From NCBI RefSeq assembly GCF_026000115.1, contig NZ_AP026867.1:4824001-4888000 (forward strand): a DNA stretch of 64,000 bases. The letters are read 5' to 3'. Shown here one piece after another: positions 1-8,503 of the stretch. The stretch's first letter is position 1. Each line of letters begins with the position of its first letter. A program made the translations under genes and the position numbers. This DNA is from Aureispira anguillae (GTDB lineage: Bacteria > Bacteroidota > Bacteroidia > Chitinophagales > Saprospiraceae). The notes under the pieces were generated by a model. It worked only from the letters and a program-made list of their open reading frames with translations. It had not been told where the DNA came from and ran no database searches.

Positions 1-1593
1 ACTACTGAAAAAATTGACTTTCTCCAGAAAGAAGTGGAGCGTCTCAACCAAGAGGCCGCAGATTTAAAGAAGGCTTGGCAATATTTGGTAGACAATGACA
101 AAGTAAACACTGCCCTTCAATACAAACATGAATTTATTTGTGATCGAGAGGCAGAAGTACAGTCTTATCTTTTAGATGGTTTAACCGATCCTTGTGCTAG
201 TGGAAAAGATGCTTTGGCTGAAATTGAAAAAGTCATGAGTGCACATAATCCAACGCTAAGTTCTACGACCTTAGCACAGCTTAATAAATTAAAAAATAGC
301 GTTAAAAACGAAACCAATAATTTGGCAGCACTCAACAAAACTTGGAAAGACTTTGTGCCTGATGATAAATTGTCTGCTCCTTTGGATATTGCCTTTGAAT
401 ATTGCGATAAAATTGCGCAAATTCGTGCTTATATCATTGATGGTACCGTCAATTTTTGTGCTCAATCGGAACAACGCCTAGCAGATGCCCTTGAGTTAAA
501 AACAAGCTTTTCTTTGTCATTGGATGCTACTACGCAAAGCAAATTGGATCAGTTGGACAAAAAGGTAAAACAAGCCGCAAAAGATTTGGAAGATTTGGGA
601 GCAGCTTGGACGCTTTATACGCAAACAGATACCCTCACGTCTTGGCCAGAGGGCTATCCTGATCCTGATACCCTTGTTCGTGATCAAATTCGTTTGGTGG
701 ATTTTTATTGTGACAAAATTGCGCAAACCAAATCTTGGGCCATCAAAGGCTTGTTGGACCCTTGCGAAAAAGGAGATGCTTACCTCGCCAAAATTAATGC
801 CCTAAAAACCAAACATGGGCTTTCTTATGACAACGACTTAGCTTGTCAAGTACATCGCCTAAAAGGCAAAGTTTACCAATGTAAGTACTGGACTTTAGTT
901 CGTGAAGCTCGACGAGTAACGCATCTGGAACGTGAAACATTTGGTCCTAAATCTGCTCAGATCATGTATGGCGAGCTCAATTCGGACAAACAGCCTTGTG
1001 AAACGACGGTTGTTTATGAACCATTGGGCTATATTGGGGTGCGTTATACCGTTGCTCCTCACCTTTGTCAAAAAACCAATTTGGCTAAAATGGGAGATCC
1101 CGAATATTACAAAAAAATTGCGTCTTGGGTAGACGATGAAGTATTGAGTAAATACTGTGAATCGAATATGCGTTGCAAAGAGGATTTCTTTATTTATTTG
1201 GAAGGACATACGGATGGCTATCGTTTTTCGGGGCGCAAATACGATCAATCTTTAGACATTCCTCAAGGAACTCCTTATACGCATTTTTTGGGTGATAAAG
1301 ATGGAACGGTTGATACGTTACAAAAAGAAACTCGACATATTACACGAGAGCTAAAATCAAATATGGAATTGGGAATTGCTCGTGCTTGGACAGTCAAAGC
1401 TCAGTTGGATTTTATGAATGTTCCCATTACAATTGGGGCTTATGAACACCCTGAGACTGAAAAAGGGGGAGAATTCCGAAAAATTGATATTGAATTAAAT
1501 ATTACTAATTTGCTGCTTGATTTTTATGAAAAAACACTCAATCGTTTGGTCAAAGAGTCGGGCATTGGAAAACGACCAGCTAGAGGCTGCTAA
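1..1593 (+). CDS. Helical Cys-repeat protein with C-terminal OmpA-like domain (5' partial)
   Basis: The frame is open at base 1, so the true N-terminus lies upstream. The GTG at 34 only marks the first possible start inside the window. Counting from that GTG, residues about 15-290 form three helical units. Each opens with a Trp (W15, W104, W192; a fourth at W286) and carries two Cys exactly 18 residues apart (C36/C54, C124/C142, C226/C244) in a YCDKIAQ...GL.DPC-like pattern. Residues about 390-500 read as a divergent OmpA-like domain: LEGHTDG, then an N.ELGIARA helix, then a closing FRKIDIEL strand. OmpA-like domains bind peptidoglycan, so a periplasmic or outer-membrane anchoring role is inferred. 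The function of the repeats is unknown to me. A strong hairpin terminator follows. Confidence 0.7.
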   Translation, partial: TTEKIDFLQKEVERLNQEAADLKKAWQYLVDNDKVNTALQYKHEFICDREAEVQSYLLDGLTDPCASGKDALAEIEKVMSAHNPTLSSTTLAQLNKLKNSVKNETNNLAALNKTWKDFVPDDKLSAPLDIAFEYCDKIAQIRAYIIDGTVNFCAQSEQRLADALELKTSFSLSLDATTQSKLDQLDKKVKQAAKDLEDLGAAWTLYTQTDTLTSWPEGYPDPDTLVRDQIRLVDFYCDKIAQTKSWAIKGLLDPCEKGDAYLAKINALKTKHGLSYDNDLACQVHRLKGKVYQCKYWTLVREARRVTHLERETFGPKSAQIMYGELNSDKQPCETTVVYEPLGYIGVRYTVAPHLCQKTNLAKMGDPEYYKKIASWVDDEVLSKYCESNMRCKEDFFIYLEGHTDGYRFSGRKYDQSLDIPQGTPYTHFLGDKDGTVDTLQKETRHITRELKSNMELGIARAWTVKAQLDFMNVPITIGAYEHPETEKGGEFRKIDIELNITNLLLDFYEKTLNRLVKESGIGKRPARGC

Positions 1594-1630
1594 GTGCTCT
1601 CTAACAATTTGATCTTAACTTTTATTTTGA

Positions 1631-1669
1631 AGGCGCAATGAAATAACTTACATTGCGCCTTTATTTTTT
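1631..1669 (+). terminator. Rho-independent terminator
   Basis: A perfect 10-bp stem (1631-1640 with 1651-1660) with a 10-nt loop is followed by a T-rich run. It lies 38 bases after the stop of the Cys-repeat/OmpA gene. Confidence 0.85.
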
Positions 1670-1705
1670 GCCAAAAATCAATCATTATTCAACAAAATAA
1701 CAAGC

Positions 1706-2686
1706 ATGAAGTCAATTCTTATCGCCACTCTCCTACTCCTTATTTCATTACAATTTGCTTTAGGTCAGGGCTTAAAAATAGCTACCTTCAATTGTGAATT
1801 CCTAGTCAAAAGAAAAGTACATATGAAATATGGGCTGCCTTTTAACATGAAATATGCCTCAAAAGCTGCTAAACAAGAATGGCAAGACGATCGTTTTAGA
1901 CAAAAAAAGTTTGACGAAGCAACAGAAGCTGTAGCCAAACACCTAAAAACACTCCATGCAGATGTATTGGGATTAACAGAGGTAGGTAATGAAGCAGAAG
2001 TGAAATTATTAGTGGAAGCACTCAAAAAACAAGGTTTAAATTATCCCTATTGGAAGGTAGGTAAATCCGATGACTCGGCAACTGGGCAACATGTAGCCTT
2101 ATTGTCAAAATACGAACTAACAGATGTTGTTCTTTCTTTTCCCAATCGTGGGTTGTTTTTTGTAGAATCAGATAAAGATGAAGTCGATGAAACAGGGCTT
2201 AGCAAAGCCATGAAAGCAACTATTAAAGTCAATAATTCACCCATTCATGTATTTTTGTTTCACTTAAAATCTGAGCGTGGCGGCGAGGATAGTGACCAAA
2301 AACGCTTAATGCAGGCTGAATTGGCTAGACGAGTGATGATTCCTTATTTGCAAAAGGGAGAACATGTTGTTGTTATGGGAGATTTAAATAGCGAAAGGCG
2401 ACATCCTGCCTTGTTAACCATTCGTGGATTCAACGATATAGAAGAAGAACTCATTCAAACGGGAGATACTTATTATTTTGAAAATTACGATACTCGCTGG
2501 ACGTATAACTATAAGGGGCAGCAGGATCAAATCGATCATATTTTATTGTCCTTAAGCCTAAAAAAAGCTTGCAAAAGTAATAATCCCAAACAAAAACAAT
2601 GGGGCATAAAAACATCCATTTTACCCACTAATAATGAGCAGGTTTCTGATCATAATGCGCTAATTGTTGAATTAAGTTGGAGATAA
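1706..2686 (+). CDS. Secreted endonuclease/exonuclease/phosphatase family protein
   Basis: This 326-residue protein belongs to the EEP metal-dependent phosphoesterase fold, which includes DNase I-like nucleases and phospholipid phosphatases. An N-terminal signal peptide of about 20 residues ends near ALGQG, so it is exported. The family motifs are present in order: the metal and phosphate residues in IATFNCEF, the Glu in GLTEVGN, the GDLNSE loop, a QIDHILLS segment and a C-terminal SDHNALIVEL with the catalytic Asp-His pair. The active site therefore looks intact. The substrate (DNA, RNA, phospholipid or sugar phosphate) cannot be told from sequence. It is a single gene, with terminators before and after. 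No T9SS sorting domain is present, so it is likely periplasmic or released by another route. Confidence 0.85.
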   Translation: MKSILIATLLLLISLQFALGQGLKIATFNCEFLVKRKVHMKYGLPFNMKYASKAAKQEWQDDRFRQKKFDEATEAVAKHLKTLHADVLGLTEVGNEAEVKLLVEALKKQGLNYPYWKVGKSDDSATGQHVALLSKYELTDVVLSFPNRGLFFVESDKDEVDETGLSKAMKATIKVNNSPIHVFLFHLKSERGGEDSDQKRLMQAELARRVMIPYLQKGEHVVVMGDLNSERRHPALLTIRGFNDIEEELIQTGDTYYFENYDTRWTYNYKGQQDQIDHILLSLSLKKACKSNNPKQKQWGIKTSILPTNNEQVSDHNALIVELSWR

Positions 2687-2700
2687 GGTTTGAATTGTTC

Positions 2701-2750
2701 AATTTGGAGATTTGAAAAGGTATTTGTTATAATTTTCAAATTTCCAAATT
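2701..2750. terminator. Bidirectional hairpin between convergent genes
   Basis: An 18-bp stem (2701-2718 with 2733-2750) with one G-U pair and a 14-nt loop lies between the convergent EEP phosphatase and miaA genes. It is AT-rich, so moderate stability is expected. Confidence 0.65.
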
Positions 2751-2786
2751 GATACATTTTTAATGCTAAAAACGTCAAAGAGTACC

Positions 2787-3713
2787 TTAACAGTTAGTCT
2801 TATTAAGCTGGTTTTTGACCCAATCAATTACCTCATCAGTAGCCGTTCCAGCCTTGACCCAGTGCAATTCAGTTTCCTTTCTCAACCAAGTCAATTGTCG
2901 TTTAGCATAACGACGTGTATTCCGCTTCACCAATTCTATCGCCTCTTCCAAAGAAGTTAAGCCATCAAAATGATCAAAAAACTCTCGATAACCTACTGTT
3001 TGTAGTGCGTTTAGGTGGCGTTTAGGATACAGTGACTTCGCTTCTTCTAGCAATCCATTTTGCAACATTAAGTCTACCCTCAAATTAATTCGCTCGTACA
3101 GTTTGGCTCGATCCCAATCAATCCCTATTTTGATTACTTCAAAGGGTCTTTTTACCTTATTTCTGCCTTGAAAAGAAGAAAAAGGTGCTCCCGTGCCTCG
3201 GCAAATCTCTAAAGCACGAATAAGCCGATGCGGATTTGATAAATCAACCTTCTTGTAATAAATGGGGTCAGCAATTGCCAACTCTTCCTGTAAGGATTCT
3301 ATCCCTTTTGTTTCGAGCAACTCATTCAATGCTTCTCGAATGCCTTTGTCTACAGCAGGATATTCATCAATTCCATGACAAACAGCTCGACTATACAAAC
3401 CAGAGCCTCCTACCATAATTGCTAGGTCGTGTTCTTTATAATAAGTTGTTAAAAAAGATAGGGCATCTCGCTCAAAATCACCAATATTGTAAGCTTGTTC
3501 TATAGACAAACAGTCTACAAAATGATGAACGGCTGCCGCTAATTCCTCGGTAGTCGGTTTGGCTGTGCCAATGGTCATTTCTTTAAAAAACTGCCGAGAG
3601 TCACAAGACAGGATTTCTGCCTTAAAATATTGAGCCAATCCAATGGCTAAAGCCGTTTTCCCACTCGCCGTTGGACCTTCTATAACAAGTAAATATTTTT
3701 TATTTTCATTCAT
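2787..3713 (-). CDS. miaA: tRNA dimethylallyltransferase MiaA
   Basis: MiaA transfers a dimethylallyl group to N6 of A37 in tRNAs that read codons starting with U. The 308-residue product has the P-loop GPTASGKT at residues 13-20, the CDSRQ motif that contacts the isopentenyl donor and the tRNA base, IGTAKPT, GGSGLY, and a C-terminal RNTRRYAKRQLTWLRK segment typical of the family. The ATG at 3713 was chosen over an in-frame TTG at 3779. The longer form adds 22 unconserved residues, and a good promoter at 3793-3824 would place the transcription start close to that TTG. Length is normal for the family. It is transcribed alone. Confidence 0.93.
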   Translation of the reverse strand: MNENKKYLLVIEGPTASGKTALAIGLAQYFKAEILSCDSRQFFKEMTIGTAKPTTEELAAAVHHFVDCLSIEQAYNIGDFERDALSFLTTYYKEHDLAIMVGGSGLYSRAVCHGIDEYPAVDKGIREALNELLETKGIESLQEELAIADPIYYKKVDLSNPHRLIRALEICRGTGAPFSSFQGRNKVKRPFEVIKIGIDWDRAKLYERINLRVDLMLQNGLLEEAKSLYPKRHLNALQTVGYREFFDHFDGLTSLEEAIELVKRNTRRYAKRQLTWLRKETELHWVKAGTATDEVIDWVKNQLNKTNC

Positions 3714-3792
3714 AAGAGACACATCAATATAAATAGGATAAAATGGGGGGGCACTTTTAGCTGAAATGGTCGTACCCAAACACTAAAAACAA

Positions 3793-3824
3793 CAAAATTA
3801 GACTTTAATCTTAATGAATACAAA
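3793..3824 (-). promoter_or_regulatory. Bacteroidota-type promoter for miaA
   Basis: Read on the minus strand, TTTG (3824-3821), a 20-nt spacer and TAATTTTG (3800-3793) match the Bacteroidota consensus TTTG-N19-TAnnTTTG. The implied 5' UTR to the ATG at 3713 is about 70 nt. Confidence 0.65.
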
Positions 3825-3939
3825 TTATTGTTACAATCAAAATAGCCTTGTATCATTTAAGTAAATGAATAGCTCTATTTTTTAGCTTTAATAGGATGAA
3901 GTGGTGCGTTTTTTTGCGTCAAAATAAACTAATTTTGGT

Positions 3940-4171
3940 TCTTTGACAACTTGTGTACTAATCGTAAAACGTAAGGTAAAATGCTTCTATTTTGGGATAT
4001 TAGAGCCTAGATCACGTTGTTTTTAGATCGCTTCGCTTTTAGACTATATAGGTATGAATTGCAACTATATAGTCTAAAAGCGAAGCGATCTAAGTTCTAA
4101 AATCTAATACCCCAACGGCATAATTAAAGACGTTAATTAAAATTTCCACACGATTTACGGGTTGTCAAAGA
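3940..4171. repeat. 232-bp palindromic MITE-like element
   Basis: The element starts and ends with an 11-bp inverted repeat (TCTTTGACAAC at 3940-3950, complement at 4161-4171). A second mirrored patch (TTGGGATATTAGA on one side, TTGGGGTATTAGA on the other) follows. At the centre is a perfect 28-bp hairpin (4024-4051 with 4065-4092, 13-nt loop). No ORF lies inside. The copies of TAATTTT at 3930-3936 and 4176-4182 could be a target duplication but do not abut the ends. Transposition is inferred from structure only. Confidence 0.6.
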
Positions 4172-4386
4172 GCGATAATTTTAAAATGAAATCAGGCAGA
4201 TTTTTTTCCTATAAATAAAGCCTAAACTATGCTGTACGAGTAGCCTATCTACAGCTTTCTATTTATACTTAATCCAAATTAATATAATTAGTCATTCGCT
4301 TAATAATTTGGAAACAATTTAGTAATTTTGAGTTTTTATTTTGATCTCCAAGCCCAGCTCAATACTAATCAAAAAGGGTTAAAAAT

Positions 4387-4611
4387 ATGGTATTAACAGA
4401 TTTAAAAACGGGTGAAAAAGCAATTATCCAGAGTTTTGGTAATCCAAAAGTTGAGTTAATTATGACGGACATGGGTTGTCCGCTAGGTACTACAATTGAA
4501 ATCTACCACAAGACCATCTCTAATGGTCCTATCTCTATCAAAACTTCCTCTGGAAATTTACTTGCCATTCGTTCTGAAGAAGCCAAGCATTTGACGATTT
4601 GTAAACAATGA
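4387..4611 (+). CDS. feoA: Ferrous iron transport protein A
   Basis: This 74-residue SH3-like protein is a cytoplasmic accessory to the FeoB iron(II) transporter. The family pattern is visible: L.DLKTGEKAII at the start, MTDMGCPLGTTIEIYHK in the middle and a closing LLAIRSEEAKHL strand. Length is normal. Its stop overlaps the feoB start by four bases, which indicates translational coupling. It is the first gene of a three-gene operon feoA-feoB-Cys-rich protein. No Fur box was recognised upstream. Confidence 0.92.
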   Translation: MVLTDLKTGEKAIIQSFGNPKVELIMTDMGCPLGTTIEIYHKTISNGPISIKTSSGNLLAIRSEEAKHLTICKQ

Positions 4612-6728
4612 TGATAACAACAAAAGAACTTCAAATTCAAAATATTGCCTTATTGGGGAATCCTAATGCGGGGAAATCTTCTCTTTTTAATGCACTAACG
4701 GGACTCAATCAAAAAGTAGGCAATTATTCAGGAGTTACCATTGACAAAAATACGGGTACTTGGAAGTGGAAGAATGGGAAAGACATTGAACTCTTTGATT
4801 TACCAGGCATTTACAGCCTATTTGCAAAATCTCCAGATGAGCGTGTAGTGCTTGATCCGCTCTTAAACCTCAACAGTAAAGATCGACCCGATTTGATCTT
4901 AGTGGTTTTAGATGCGAGCAACTTGAGTCGTAGTTTATTGTTATTGGATCAAATTCGAGCATTCAACTTTCCTCTTTTAGTGGTATTGAATATGATAGAT
5001 GTTGCAACGGATAGAGGAATTGTAATCGATGTTGCTGCACTTGAAAAAAAGCTAGGTTTGCCTGTTGTTCCCATCAATGCCCGTTTAGAGCAAGGAATAA
5101 AAAACTTAGAAAATGCTATTTCTACCATTCAAGCTCCCGAAATCAAACCTCCTTCCCCACTGGATGCCCCTTGGGAAAGAGAACTAAGTACTCAAATTGA
5201 TATTCAACATAGTTTACATGCTAAATTACTAGCAAGCCAATATCCTTATCTTAGTTTTTTGTCTGAAAAGGAAAAAACATTTATTAGTAAACTCCTTGAC
5301 AAGCATCAACCTGACTTACTGACCTTACAAACGCAAGATTCTAAGCAGCGACTAGCCCAATTAGAACAGTTGACCCAAGAAGTGGCTACAGCACCAAAAA
5401 CCACAACGACCTTAACCGAACGGTTGGATAAAATTTTGCTGCATAATGTTTGGGGCTATGTTGTCTTTTTTGCCTTGTTGCTATTGGTATTCCAAGCTAT
5501 TTTTAACTTAGCAGGACCACCAATGGATTTTATTGATGAAAGTTTTGCCAATCTCACTGGTTGGTTAAGTGGAGTTCTTCCTGAAAGTCTATTGAGTAAT
5601 CTACTCACAGATGGTATTATTGCAGGAATTGGTGGCATTGTCATCTTCATCCCTCAAATTGCCATTCTATTTGCCTTAATTTCGATTCTTGACGAGACAG
5701 GATATATGGCTCGTGTCATGTTTTTGACGGACAAAACAATGAGCAGATTTGGATTGAATGGAAAAAGTATTGTTCCGCTAATCTCTGGAGCTGCTTGCGC
5801 AGTACCTGCTGTTATGGCAACTCGTAACATTACTTCTTGGAAAGAACGCTTAACTACCATTATGGTTACTCCCCTAATGAGTTGTTCTGCTCGCCTGCCT
5901 GTCTATATTATATTTATAACCTTGGTTGTTCCTTCTGGTATCGCTTTTGGTCCTTTTGGTTTACAATCTTTGGTCTTGGCAGGCTTATATTTAGGAGGAT
6001 TCCTTGCAGCACTAATCTCAGCTTGGTTTTTTAATAAAATACTAAAAACCGAACAGGAAGAAAAAGCATTTTTTGTGATGGAACTCCCCTCTTACAAGCT
6101 TCCTCAATGGAAAAGTATTGGAATTACCATCTACCAAAAAACTAGTGAATTTGTCTTTGAAGCAGGCAAAATCATCATTGCCATTTCTATTATTTTGTGG
6201 GTATTGGCCACTTATGGTCCCCCAAAGGCAATGCAGCAGGCAGAACAAACTGCCATTGAACTCTACCAAAACAATCCTAGTTTAGCCAATAGTGAAGCAG
6301 AGTTGATTGCCTCTAAGCAATTAGAAGCCTCTTTTATTGGGCAAATTGGTCATTTTATAGAACCTGCAATCCGACCATTGGGCTACGACTGGAAAATTGG
6401 GATCGCACTAATTACTTCTTTTGCCGCACGAGAGGTCTTTGTTTCTACCATGGCAACCATTTATAGTGTTGGTGATGGAGAAGATAGCGAAGGTACCTTA
6501 TTAGAAAAGTTACGAACCGAAGAAAATCCACAAACAGGAAAACCTGTCTTTACTACTGCGGTAAGTTTTTCGTTGTTGATTTTTTACCTTTTTGCCATGC
6601 AATGTATGGCAACCCTAGCCATTGTTCAACGAGAAACCAAAAGCTGGAAATGGCCGCTCATTCAACTCCTTTATATGACGGTCTTAGCCTATTTTGGTGC
6701 TTTATTAACCTATCAATTACTGAGCTAA
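4608..6728 (+). CDS. feoB: Ferrous iron transporter FeoB
   Basis: FeoB is the inner-membrane iron(II) permease with an N-terminal G-protein domain. The 706-residue product shows G1 GNPNAGKSS at residues 17-25, the G2 threonine in SGVT at 44, G3 DLPG at 64-67 and G4 NMID at 128-131. A helical insertion domain follows. The membrane part from about residue 285 contains the conserved ISGAACAVPAVMATR and TPLMSCSARLPVY segments, whose cysteines lie in the putative iron path, and SFAAREVFVSTMATIY. All expected parts are present. The start overlaps feoA by four bases, and the stop overlaps the next small gene by one base. Confidence 0.95.
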   Translation: MMITTKELQIQNIALLGNPNAGKSSLFNALTGLNQKVGNYSGVTIDKNTGTWKWKNGKDIELFDLPGIYSLFAKSPDERVVLDPLLNLNSKDRPDLILVVLDASNLSRSLLLLDQIRAFNFPLLVVLNMIDVATDRGIVIDVAALEKKLGLPVVPINARLEQGIKNLENAISTIQAPEIKPPSPLDAPWERELSTQIDIQHSLHAKLLASQYPYLSFLSEKEKTFISKLLDKHQPDLLTLQTQDSKQRLAQLEQLTQEVATAPKTTTTLTERLDKILLHNVWGYVVFFALLLLVFQAIFNLAGPPMDFIDESFANLTGWLSGVLPESLLSNLLTDGIIAGIGGIVIFIPQIAILFALISILDETGYMARVMFLTDKTMSRFGLNGKSIVPLISGAACAVPAVMATRNITSWKERLTTIMVTPLMSCSARLPVYIIFITLVVPSGIAFGPFGLQSLVLAGLYLGGFLAALISAWFFNKILKTEQEEKAFFVMELPSYKLPQWKSIGITIYQKTSEFVFEAGKIIIAISIILWVLATYGPPKAMQQAEQTAIELYQNNPSLANSEAELIASKQLEASFIGQIGHFIEPAIRPLGYDWKIGIALITSFAAREVFVSTMATIYSVGDGEDSEGTLLEKLRTEENPQTGKPVFTTAVSFSLLIFYLFAMQCMATLAIVQRETKSWKWPLIQLLYMTVLAYFGALLTYQLLS

Positions 6729-6907
6729 TGGAATATCTGGAACATCTGATTATCTTTCTCATTTTTGGATTAGCCCTACGCTATTTGTTTCGAGTATTTT
6801 TTGGAGACAAAGCAACAGGCTGTTCTAAAAGTTGTGGTAATAAATGTGCGGTTGCCAACTTAGATAAGGTCATAAAAGAATTTGAAAAAGATTGGAAAGA
6901 ACAATAA
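6728..6907 (+). CDS. FeoB-associated Cys-rich membrane protein
   Basis: This small protein of 59 residues has one N-terminal membrane helix (LIIFLIFGLALRYLFRVFF) and a GCSKSCGNKC cluster with three cysteines, as in the FeoB-associated Cys-rich membrane proteins found next to feoB in Bacteroidota. An upstream in-frame start at 6602 lies deep inside feoB and is rejected. The ATG at 6728 overlaps the feoB stop as TAATG and places the protein as the third cistron of the iron(II) uptake operon. Its exact role is unknown; metal handling at the FeoB exit is an inference from the cysteines and position. Confidence 0.82.
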   Translation: MEYLEHLIIFLIFGLALRYLFRVFFGDKATGCSKSCGNKCAVANLDKVIKEFEKDWKEQ

Positions 6908-6914
6908 ATTTGAC

Positions 6915-6958
6915 AAAAAAAACTGTTAATCAACATAATGTGATTAACAGTTTTTTTT
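6915..6958 (+). terminator. Terminator of the feo operon
   Basis: A hairpin with AAAACTGTTAATCA paired to TGATTAACAGTTTT is followed by a run of T, directly after the last feo gene. Confidence 0.85.
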
Positions 6959-6966
6959 ATAAACAT

Positions 6967-7046
6967 TATTCCGCAAAAGATCATACTACATGGATTATCA
7001 GTTCTATGTTTTTTTTCAATCTAAAACATAAAAAAACCGATAATCA
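6967..7046. repeat. Palindromic intergenic repeat, copy A
   Basis: About 80 bases align almost without gaps to 16402-16485: shared TCCG, AAGATC/AAAATC, TACTA, GGATT/TGATT, CTATG/CCATG and CTAAAA blocks. The segment also folds on itself (GATTATC...GATAATC) and sits just after the stop of the SPFH gene on the minus strand, where it could act as its terminator. Confidence 0.5.
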
Positions 7047-7049
7047 GCC

Positions 7050-8060
7050 TTATAATTTAGCCAATAATTCTTTCTTTTTATCGTTGAATTCCTGCTCTGT
7101 CAAGATTCCCATTTCTTTTAATTCTCCAAGCTCTTTCAAGGTTTTCATGATTTCCTCTCTAGACATTTTTTCCTCTTTGCCAGCAGCATTGTTGTTGGAA
7201 TTATTTTGATTTTGCATCATCTGTTGCATCATCATTTGCTGCATCATCAAATCATTTTGGGTCATTTTTCTATTTTCATAATTCCCCTTTTCAGCAGCAA
7301 TTTTGTCAACGTCCATCTGATTAAACGCCCTCATTTTATTAAGATTCTCATTGCTGGTGAGGTTCAATTTTGCCATTTGCTTCATGTGCTCTGTAATTTC
7401 TGGTGGCAATGAAACAGAGGTAATCTGAAACTTGGTTAATTCCAAACCAAATTCTTCTAAATCTTTTTGGATAAGAGGACGAATGGTATCTCCTAATTCT
7501 GAGTATTGGGAATAAATATCAAAAGCTGTTGCGCCGCTTTCAGACAATGCCTCTGCAAATTTAGGAACCACTAAAGCACGAAAAACATCTTCTAATTCAT
7601 CGACCATCAATAGGTTGCTAGTACCAGCATATTCTCTATAGAATTTTTTAGGGTCTGTTACTCGTATAAAATACGTACCAAAAGCACGTACTTCGACTCG
7701 ACCAGCATCGGGATCTTTGACAAAAATAGGATTGGGTGTCCCCCACTTAAAGTTGGTTAATTGTCGAGTACTAATAAAGTAGACATCTGCTTTGAAAGGA
7801 GAGTTAAAGCCATGTTTCCAAGATTTTAGCTTGGTTAAAACAGGCATATTTTCTGTTTTGAGGGTATGCCGTCCAGGTCCATACACATCTGCAATTTGAC
7901 CTTCATTCAAAAAAATTGCAGCTTGAGATTCACGAACAGTTAGTTGAGCACCATATTTGATTGAGGCATCTTTGTCAGGAAACTTCCAAATAAGTGTATC
8001 TTTACCATCCTCTTTCCATTCAATAACCTCTAATAGTTCATTTTTGAAAAAACCGAACAT
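7050..8060 (-). CDS. SPFH-domain protein with C-terminal SHOCT domain
   Basis: This 336-residue protein resembles the YdjI-like branch of the SPFH (stomatin/prohibitin/flotillin) proteins, sometimes named virion core-like. It begins MFGFFKNELLEVIEWKED, then has an SPFH core at about 30-230 with AIFLNEGQIADVYGPGRHTL and VEVRAFGTYFIRVTDP. A Met/Gln/Asn-rich linker at about 270-295 follows, and a SHOCT domain at about 300-336 (IMKTLKELGELKEMGILTEQEFNDKK). There is no zinc ribbon between them, unlike some relatives. In other bacteria such proteins localise other proteins on membranes under envelope stress. Here the partner is unknown. It is a single gene, about 60 bases downstream of a START-like gene on the same strand. 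Confidence 0.85.
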   Translation of the reverse strand: MFGFFKNELLEVIEWKEDGKDTLIWKFPDKDASIKYGAQLTVRESQAAIFLNEGQIADVYGPGRHTLKTENMPVLTKLKSWKHGFNSPFKADVYFISTRQLTNFKWGTPNPIFVKDPDAGRVEVRAFGTYFIRVTDPKKFYREYAGTSNLLMVDELEDVFRALVVPKFAEALSESGATAFDIYSQYSELGDTIRPLIQKDLEEFGLELTKFQITSVSLPPEITEHMKQMAKLNLTSNENLNKMRAFNQMDVDKIAAEKGNYENRKMTQNDLMMQQMMMQQMMQNQNNSNNNAAGKEEKMSREEIMKTLKELGELKEMGILTEQEFNDKKKELLAKL

Positions 8061-8122
8061 AGTATAAATTGTTTAAAAGGGGTTAAGTATTAAGTTAATG
8101 GTGCAAGACTGCATCTAACTAA

Positions 8123-8503
8123 TTAACCACCAGTTGCACGTCTTAAACCTTCCATTTGAGTAGCCCAAAATTGTTTTTCTTGTTCTACTTCATCTGAATC
8201 ACAAAACGCAGTAATCTCCAAAATAGTTTCCCCTGTAACTTCAGATCGACTCATTTTGAAATCCAAAAACTCCTCTTCACCTTCAAACTCTTCCCACTCC
8301 AATTTTAGTTGTTCGTTCTCAATATCCTCCAAAATGGTTGCAATTTCTTCTTCACCATCCCATTCAAAAGAAAAACGACCATCAACAACATTACAGTCAT
8401 CACAAAACCATCGAATTAAGCAATCAGGTGTGGTCAAAAATTTATAAATAATAGTTGGAGACGCTCTAAATAAGAACTCCATCGTAAAAGATACTCTATC
8501 CAT
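8123..8503 (-). CDS. START-like domain protein
   Basis: This 126-residue acidic protein matches the START-like/SRPBCC ligand-binding fold common in Bacteroidota: an N-terminal strand and helix (FLFRASPTIIYKFLTTPDCLIRWFCDDC), then alternating strands such as FSFEWDGEEE and LKLEWEEFEG, and a long C-terminal helix (EQEKQFWATQMEGLRRATGG). No ligand is known to me for this group. It is transcribed in the same direction as the SPFH gene across a 62-base gap, so co-transcription is possible. Confidence 0.8.
   Translation of the reverse strand: MDRVSFTMEFLFRASPTIIYKFLTTPDCLIRWFCDDCNVVDGRFSFEWDGEEEIATILEDIENEQLKLEWEEFEGEEEFLDFKMSRSEVTGETILEITAFCDSDEVEQEKQFWATQMEGLRRATGG

Larger units (their letters stand above)
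3780..4386. other. Intergenic region between divergent miaA and feoA
   Basis: This 607-base gap has no plausible gene. It holds the miaA promoter, a 232-bp palindromic element (3940-4171), and a TAATTTTG -7-like box at 4323-4330, about 60 bases before feoA. A TTTG at 4307 is too close to that box to be a good -33 partner. Confidence 0.7.

Noticed and set aside
2763-2960. 65-codon plus-strand ORF at the end of miaA
   Set aside because: Antisense to the conserved miaA coding region.
6892-7209. 105-codon plus-strand ORF across the feo terminator and the end of the SPFH gene
   Set aside because: It runs through a terminator and a repeat and is antisense to a real gene.
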